The notes under the pieces were generated by a model, which did not search any database, had not been told where the DNA came from, and was given only the letters and a program-made list of their open reading frames with translations. Below, in pieces: positions 59,412-64,000 of a DNA stretch of 64,000 bases. The stretch is from Mucilaginibacter defluvii (lineage in GTDB: Bacteria; Bacteroidota; Bacteroidia; Sphingobacteriales; Sphingobacteriaceae), in contig NZ_BAABJI010000002.1 in assembly GCF_039543225.1 (NCBI RefSeq), positions 2,294,001-2,358,000 on the forward strand. The letters run 5' to 3'. How positions within the stretch are numbered: position 1 is the stretch's first letter; each line of letters begins with the position of its first letter. Made by a program: the position numbers and the translations under genes.

Positions 59412-62400
59412 TTAATGGGCTTCTAAAAGTAATTGCCCGTTATCGGGTTTCTTCTTTTTAAACCGGAGCAAAAGATTCTCGATAATAAGGTACATAGCCG
59501 GTACAACAAAAAGCGTGAGTACCATGGAGCTGGTAAGGCCGCCGATGATAACCCAGGCCATGCCGTTTTTTATTTCGGCGCCCGATCCGCTGGCTATGGC
59601 TATGGGCAGCATACCCAATATCATGGCCAGGGTGGTCATTAATATCGGCCGTAACCTTTCTTTACCTGCCTCAACCAGGGCCTCTTTAACCGGGCGGCCT
59701 TCGGCTTTAAGCTGGTTGGTAAAATCTACTATCAGAATTGCGTTTTTAGCAACCAAACCCAACAGCATAATTACCCCTATTAATGAGAAAATATTAAGCG
59801 TTTGCATAGTAAGCGCCAGCGCCAGCAATGCCCCTACCAATGCAACCGGTATAGAGAACAGTACCACAAAGGGATAAACGGCATTTTCATACAAAGCCAC
59901 CATGATGAGATAAACCAGTACAATAGCAACGCCCAGGGCAAAAAACAAGCTTCCAAAAGCATCGGCCTGGTTCTTGGCATCACCTAAAAACTCTACCGAT
60001 ACGCCCTCCGGCAGTTTTACCTGCGTTAGTTTCTTCTTTATGTCATCAGTAACCGAGCCCGATGGCCTGCCGGCCACGTAAGAATTTACGGTGATTGAGC
60101 CCAACCTGTCAATACGCTGAAGCGCGCTTTCGCCCAGGCCTTCTTTAACATCGGCAAACTGGCTTAAAACAAATGTTTGTCCGTTAGCATTGGTAAAAGC
60201 CAGGTTGCGCACATTATTAATGTCCGACCGGTCATATTTATCTAAACTAATCAGAATATCGTACTCATTGCCATTCTCCTTAAACTTACCGTTATCATTA
60301 CCTGAAAAGGCGTTTTGCAAAGCCGCGCCTACCTGGCTGGCATCAATACCTAACAAGGTCATCTTATCCCGGTTCAGATTTACCTCTACCTGGGGTTTCT
60401 GGTCTTTAACAGAAAGCTCAACAAAGCGGGTGCCCGGCACAGTAGCTACAATTTTTTTATAATCTTCGGCCACCTGCCTTACCTTTTTAAGGTCAACACC
60501 TTTTACAGCAATCTGGATAGGCGCCTGGTTAGGCCCGCCGGTAATGGATGTTGGCGCCGACGTTACTTTTACACCCGGGATAACCGCACTTAATTTTTTT
60601 TGTAAAATACCGCCAAACTCCTCGGCAGTAACTTTACGCTCCTTTTTATCAACCATGGTCACGGTAATTTCGGCCAGGTTGCTGTTGTTTGATGTACCGG
60701 CCACACTACCGCTCACAAAACCAATGCTTGAGAAAACCCGGGTAACTTCCGGCTGCTTCATAATCATCTTTTCAGCTTCCTGGGTAACCATATTGGTTTG
60801 GTAGATAGATGCTGAGGGCGCAAGTTCAAGGTTAATGAGCAGCTCGCCCTGATCGGCAGATGGAATGAACGCTGCGCCGATAAAACCAGTGGGCACTAAG
60901 GCTATGGATCCGATAATCAACACCATCACTCCCGACAATAACCAGCGCTTTTTAACCAGAACAACTTTTAGCAGTTTGGCATAGTCCTCTTTCAATACAT
61001 CAATAAAATGTTCGAAACCTAAATTCAACCGCCCCCATAGCGTGTTCTTATTGAGCTCCTCAATTTTACCAAATTTAGAAGCAAGCATCGGTGTTACCGT
61101 GAATGACACGAATAAGCTCATCAGCGTTGAAAAAACTACCACCAGCGAGAACTCCTGCAGCAACGAACCGATGATACCACCGGCAAAAGAGATGGGCAGG
61201 AACACTACAACGTCAACCAGGGTAATGGCCAGAGCGGTAAAGCCAATTTCGGAGCGTCCCTCAAGCGCGGCTTTTTCTTTATCCGAACCCATTTCGAGGT
61301 GACGGTAGATGTTTTCGAGCACCACAATGGAATCATCAACTAAAATACCTACCACCAGCGACATAGCCATCAGCGTCATCAGGTTAAGCGAAAAGCCCAG
61401 GGCGTACATGGCAATAAAGGTGGGGATGATGGACGATGGCAATGCCACCAGCACAAACATGGAACTGCGGAAACTGTGCAGAAATGCAAGCATTACAATG
61501 CCTACAATTACAACGGCAAGGCCCAGGTCTTCCATTACCGCGTCGGCAGATTTAAGGGTGTAAACACTTTGATCTGACGATACGGTGAACTTTAATCCCG
61601 CGTTTTTGTACTGCGTCTCAATCTGCGCAAACTCCTTTTTTACCAGTTCGCTCACATCTACGGCGTTGGCATCGGTTTGCTTGATTATCTGTACACCAAT
61701 AGAAGGTATGCCATTAATATGGTTTATAGCAGTTGTTTTTGAAGTAGCATCTACCACCTCGGCAACATCCCTTACATAAACACTACCGCCACCAGGCCGT
61801 TGCTGAACAATAAGGTTACGTATTTGCTCAGTTGTAGTAACATTGGCATCAAAACGAATGGATTGCTGTTCGTTCTGCGTTTCAATACTGCCCGCAGGAA
61901 ACGACTGGTTGGCATTGTTAATGGCATTGGTTAATTGCGCTATTCCCAGGCCATAGGCCTTCATTTTATCCTGATCGATGTTAACCTGTATCTCGCGCTC
62001 ATCTCCGCCGATGATATTAACCTGGCCAACCCCGGCTACGTTTTGCAGCAATGGCAATAGTTGCTTGTCAACAAAATCATACAATTCTTTGGGTGATTGC
62101 TTAGATGTAACCCCGGCCTTTATAACGGGGGCATCTTCCAGGTTTATTTTGTTTACAATCGGCTTGTCAATATTGTCAGGCAGTTCGTTCTGTATCTGAT
62201 CGGCCTTGCGCTGTATATTCCGCTCGGCCTCATCTATATCCGTACCTGCCTTTAGTTGTATAACCACGCTCGAAAATCCTTCCTGAGAAGTAGAATTAAT
62301 TTTATCCAGGCCTTCTACCGATGAAAAGGCGTCTTCCAGTTTTTTTGTTACCGATGTTTCCACCTCGGCAGCCGCGGCTCCGGGATAGATCGTGCTCACG

Positions 62401-62537
62401 GATACCGTTGGCACCTCTATTTTGGGCAGCAGGTTATAGTTAAGGCTGAAGTATGACCGCGCACCGAAAATAAACAGCACCGTAAATATTACAATGATTA
62501 GCAGGGGCCGTTTAACGGCTATTTCTGTTATTGACAT
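59412..62537 (-). CDS. RND-family efflux pump permease
   Basis: 1041-residue inner-membrane pump, the usual length for AcrB/MdtB-type RND proteins. The N-terminal helix LLIIVIFTVLFIFGARSYF is followed by a large periplasmic loop. The TM4 proton-relay aspartates are in VVGILVDDSIVVLENIYRH, and a second loop and TM8-12 follow (LGLVAKNAILIVDFTNQL). It forms a tripartite complex with the adaptor encoded 10 bp upstream and the TolC-like channel before that. The drug or metabolite exported cannot be told from sequence. Confidence 0.93.
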   Translation of the reverse strand: MSITEIAVKRPLLIIVIFTVLFIFGARSYFSLNYNLLPKIEVPTVSVSTIYPGAAAAEVETSVTKKLEDAFSSVEGLDKINSTSQEGFSSVVIQLKAGTDIDEAERNIQRKADQIQNELPDNIDKPIVNKINLEDAPVIKAGVTSKQSPKELYDFVDKQLLPLLQNVAGVGQVNIIGGDEREIQVNIDQDKMKAYGLGIAQLTNAINNANQSFPAGSIETQNEQQSIRFDANVTTTEQIRNLIVQQRPGGGSVYVRDVAEVVDATSKTTAINHINGIPSIGVQIIKQTDANAVDVSELVKKEFAQIETQYKNAGLKFTVSSDQSVYTLKSADAVMEDLGLAVVIVGIVMLAFLHSFRSSMFVLVALPSSIIPTFIAMYALGFSLNLMTLMAMSLVVGILVDDSIVVLENIYRHLEMGSDKEKAALEGRSEIGFTALAITLVDVVVFLPISFAGGIIGSLLQEFSLVVVFSTLMSLFVSFTVTPMLASKFGKIEELNKNTLWGRLNLGFEHFIDVLKEDYAKLLKVVLVKKRWLLSGVMVLIIGSIALVPTGFIGAAFIPSADQGELLINLELAPSASIYQTNMVTQEAEKMIMKQPEVTRVFSSIGFVSGSVAGTSNNSNLAEITVTMVDKKERKVTAEEFGGILQKKLSAVIPGVKVTSAPTSITGGPNQAPIQIAVKGVDLKKVRQVAEDYKKIVATVPGTRFVELSVKDQKPQVEVNLNRDKMTLLGIDASQVGAALQNAFSGNDNGKFKENGNEYDILISLDKYDRSDINNVRNLAFTNANGQTFVLSQFADVKEGLGESALQRIDRLGSITVNSYVAGRPSGSVTDDIKKKLTQVKLPEGVSVEFLGDAKNQADAFGSLFFALGVAIVLVYLIMVALYENAVYPFVVLFSIPVALVGALLALALTMQTLNIFSLIGVIMLLGLVAKNAILIVDFTNQLKAEGRPVKEALVEAGKERLRPILMTTLAMILGMLPIAIASGSGAEIKNGMAWVIIGGLTSSMVLTLFVVPAMYLIIENLLLRFKKKKPDNGQLLLEAH

Positions 62538-62547
62538 GGTTACTGTA

Positions 62548-63606
62548 TTATTTTGAGATAGATACCGGAGAGCCGTCTTTTAAATTTATCTGTCCGGATG
62601 TAACAACGGTTTCACCGGCCTTGATGCCGCTGATGATCTGTATCATACCATTTTGTTCAATACCGGTTCGTACTGGTTTCAAATGCGCTACATTGTTTTC
62701 AACTACATATACCGAGGCGTCCTTTACGCTTTGTGTAATGGCATCCCTCGGAATAAACAGTACGTTTTGCGTTGTTTTTCTTGAAAAATCAGCAGTAACA
62801 AATGTTCCGGAGCGTAGCGGGTTGTTTTCATTATTTGTAGCGGTAACCTCAACACGGTAGTTGTGCGTTTCATCCGCCTGCGGACTTATAAAAGTGATTT
62901 TGCCCATGAATACATTGTCCGGATTAACGTCAGTACTGATCTTAACCGCTTGGCCCTGCTTTACCTGGTATACCTCTGCCTCGGTAAGATTTATCTGCAC
63001 CTTAGCCTGCGACAGATTAACGATTGTTGCGATCTGCGTACCGGTGTTAGCGTACACCCCTTGTTCTACCAGTTTTTCAGAAATGGTACCGCTGGTGGGT
63101 GCCTTTACGGCCGCATCGGCAATTTGCTTTTTTATCTGGTTTACCTGGTTCACCGCGTCCAGGTAATTCTGATTGATTTCGTTCACCTTTTCCTGGGTCG
63201 CGGCCTGCCCCTGTAACAGTTCGGTATAGGTTTCCAGGTCGCGGCGCAGTTTGGCCGCGTTGCTTTGCGCTTTTTGCAGGTCAAGCTGTGCAATACGGGT
63301 ATCCATCACCGCCAACACCTGCCCTTCGGTAACATGGTCGCCCAGGTTAAAACGCAACTGCTGTATAGTGCCATTGGTGGTTGATAGTACCTGCGCTTCC
63401 TTAAAAGGTGCCAGCGAGCCCGTTTTAACCAGGTTTATTGCCTGTAATAGTTCCTTAGCCTGCGCTACTTTAACCGGTATGCGCACTACGCTATCCTGTA
63501 CAGGTTTATTTTTTTCGTTAAGTGCCTTTTTGTTTGATGCAAGCCTGAAAACGATCAGCGCTAACAAAACAAGTACAATAAGGCCGATGATGTATTTACG
63601 TTTCAT
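62548..63606 (-). CDS. RND efflux periplasmic adaptor (membrane fusion protein)
   Basis: 352-residue adaptor from the ATG at 63604-63606 (MKRKYIIGLIVLVLLALIVF), a membrane anchor; the longer frame upstream is a shadow of the TolC gene. The lipoyl-like part (ILSTTNGTIQQLRFNLGDHV, APTSGTISEKLVEQGVYANT) flanks a coiled-coil hairpin (KLRRDLETYTELLQGQAATQ). The beta-barrel end is SGQINLKDGSPVSISK. It bridges pump and outer-membrane channel. Spacing to both neighbours is 5-10 bp. Confidence 0.92.
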   Translation of the reverse strand: MKRKYIIGLIVLVLLALIVFRLASNKKALNEKNKPVQDSVVRIPVKVAQAKELLQAINLVKTGSLAPFKEAQVLSTTNGTIQQLRFNLGDHVTEGQVLAVMDTRIAQLDLQKAQSNAAKLRRDLETYTELLQGQAATQEKVNEINQNYLDAVNQVNQIKKQIADAAVKAPTSGTISEKLVEQGVYANTGTQIATIVNLSQAKVQINLTEAEVYQVKQGQAVKISTDVNPDNVFMGKITFISPQADETHNYRVEVTATNNENNPLRSGTFVTADFSRKTTQNVLFIPRDAITQSVKDASVYVVENNVAHLKPVRTGIEQNGMIQIISGIKAGETVVTSGQINLKDGSPVSISK

Positions 63607-63611
63607 ATAGG

Positions 63612-64000
63612 TTATAATCCGTTGTAAAAGGTTTTTAAAGTGCCGCCTGCTTTCTCCATATCCAGGCGTGCCTGGTAAAAGCTGTATAGCGAATTGAGGT
63701 AGTTGTTTTGTGCTTCTTTTATGGAGTTCTGCGCGTTCAGCCAATCAGTGAGGTCGGTAACGCCTTTTTGAAATTGCAGGTCGGTGGTACGAAACACCGA
63801 TTGCGCCAGTTCAATGTTACGTTTATCGCTTTCCAGGTTACTTTGGGCTTTAATTAGCTTGGTGCGTGCATTTTCATATTCTAACTGATATTTGCCTTCA
63901 TCCAATTTCAGGTTTTCGGCAGCGTTAAGGCTTTTATATTTTGCCTGCGACACCTGCGCGTTGCGTTTAAAAAAATCAAACAGCGGTATAGTGAGTTTTA
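63612..64000 (-). CDS. TolC-family outer-membrane channel, C-terminal part (runs off the right edge)
   Basis: 129 codons are visible from the window edge to the stop. They read PLFDFFKRNAQVSQAKYK, then a long helix (KAQSNLESDKRNIELAQSVF) and FQKGVTDLTDWLNAQNSIKE, the conserved TolC C-terminal hairpin. It is the first of the three efflux genes in this operon. The N-terminal part lies outside the window. Confidence 0.88.
   Translation of the reverse strand, partial: KLTIPLFDFFKRNAQVSQAKYKSLNAAENLKLDEGKYQLEYENARTKLIKAQSNLESDKRNIELAQSVFRTTDLQFQKGVTDLTDWLNAQNSIKEAQNNYLNSLYSFYQARLDMEKAGGTLKTFYNGL

Noticed and set aside
59802..62199. Many plus-strand open frames opposite the RND genes
   Set aside because: They are shadows of the pump and adaptor genes, which have clear motifs.

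Overview
The window looks like chromosomal DNA of a Bacteroidota member of the Sphingobacteriaceae (Mucilaginibacter/Pedobacter-like). The supporting signs are many LytTR and AraC regulators, a PF06580-type sensor kinase, a DUF4369-like lipid/redoxin protein, DUF6268-like outer-membrane proteins, GH127/GH51 arabinan enzymes, weak Shine-Dalgarno signals, and relaxase and integrase types seen in this phylum. The genus is an inference; no rRNA or marker gene is present.

Left part (1-6200) is a mobile-element scar. It has the start of an SDR gene, a mobilization module (MobC-like protein, relaxase, and a small membrane protein nested out of frame inside the relaxase), a candidate oriT, a PIN-domain remnant, and a divergent pair made of an OLD-type ATPase/Toprim nuclease and a HEPN-motif protein. 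That pair is a plausible defence locus.

6238-12543 is one tight seven-gene operon on the minus strand: a SpeD-like decarboxylase, a zinc-ribbon DUF4178 membrane protein, a 56-residue membrane protein, a DUF350 protein, a membrane-anchored spermidine-synthase-like protein, a Tat/lipoprotein FAD oxidoreductase and a polytopic His-containing membrane protein. The SpeD lacks the usual catalytic cysteine, so the product may not be spermidine. This is the best candidate for an undescribed pathway.

12926-19999 is an RNA-repair locus: hen1, pnkp and two COG3541-type nucleotidyltransferases in one operon, divergent from a WYL-domain regulator, with inverted repeats between them.

20560-45823 is about 25.2 kb bounded by two identical 25-bp copies of a tRNA 3' end. 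Each copy is followed by a terminator hairpin and a broken tyrosine-integrase start. Inside are a LytS/redoxin/LytTR operon, a multi-PAS histidine kinase, a GNAT acetyltransferase, a rifampin ADP-ribosyltransferase with an N-terminal helical extension, and a long plus-strand array of AraC regulators, SDR/epimerase oxidoreductases, an MFS pump and small DoxX-like membrane proteins. The array ends with a Crp/Fnr regulator whose probable operator (TTTACCAAATGGTAAA) occurs before its own gene and before the following SDR gene. Several genes here are broken.

Right part (46.7-64 kb) has an arabinan/arabinose locus (AraC, GH127, GH51, remnant of a sugar ABC ATPase), a flavin monooxygenase with an alpha/beta hydrolase and a convergent MarR regulator, a VF530-type small protein, a DEAD-box-like protein with degenerate motifs, an outer-membrane protein and an RND efflux system running off the window edge (TolC, adaptor, pump).

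Intergenic regions carry at least three clear copies of a hairpin repeat built on GGTTCGAA/TTCGAACC and two copies of a second repeat built on GGTTAAC. No complete tRNA, rRNA or CRISPR array was seen.
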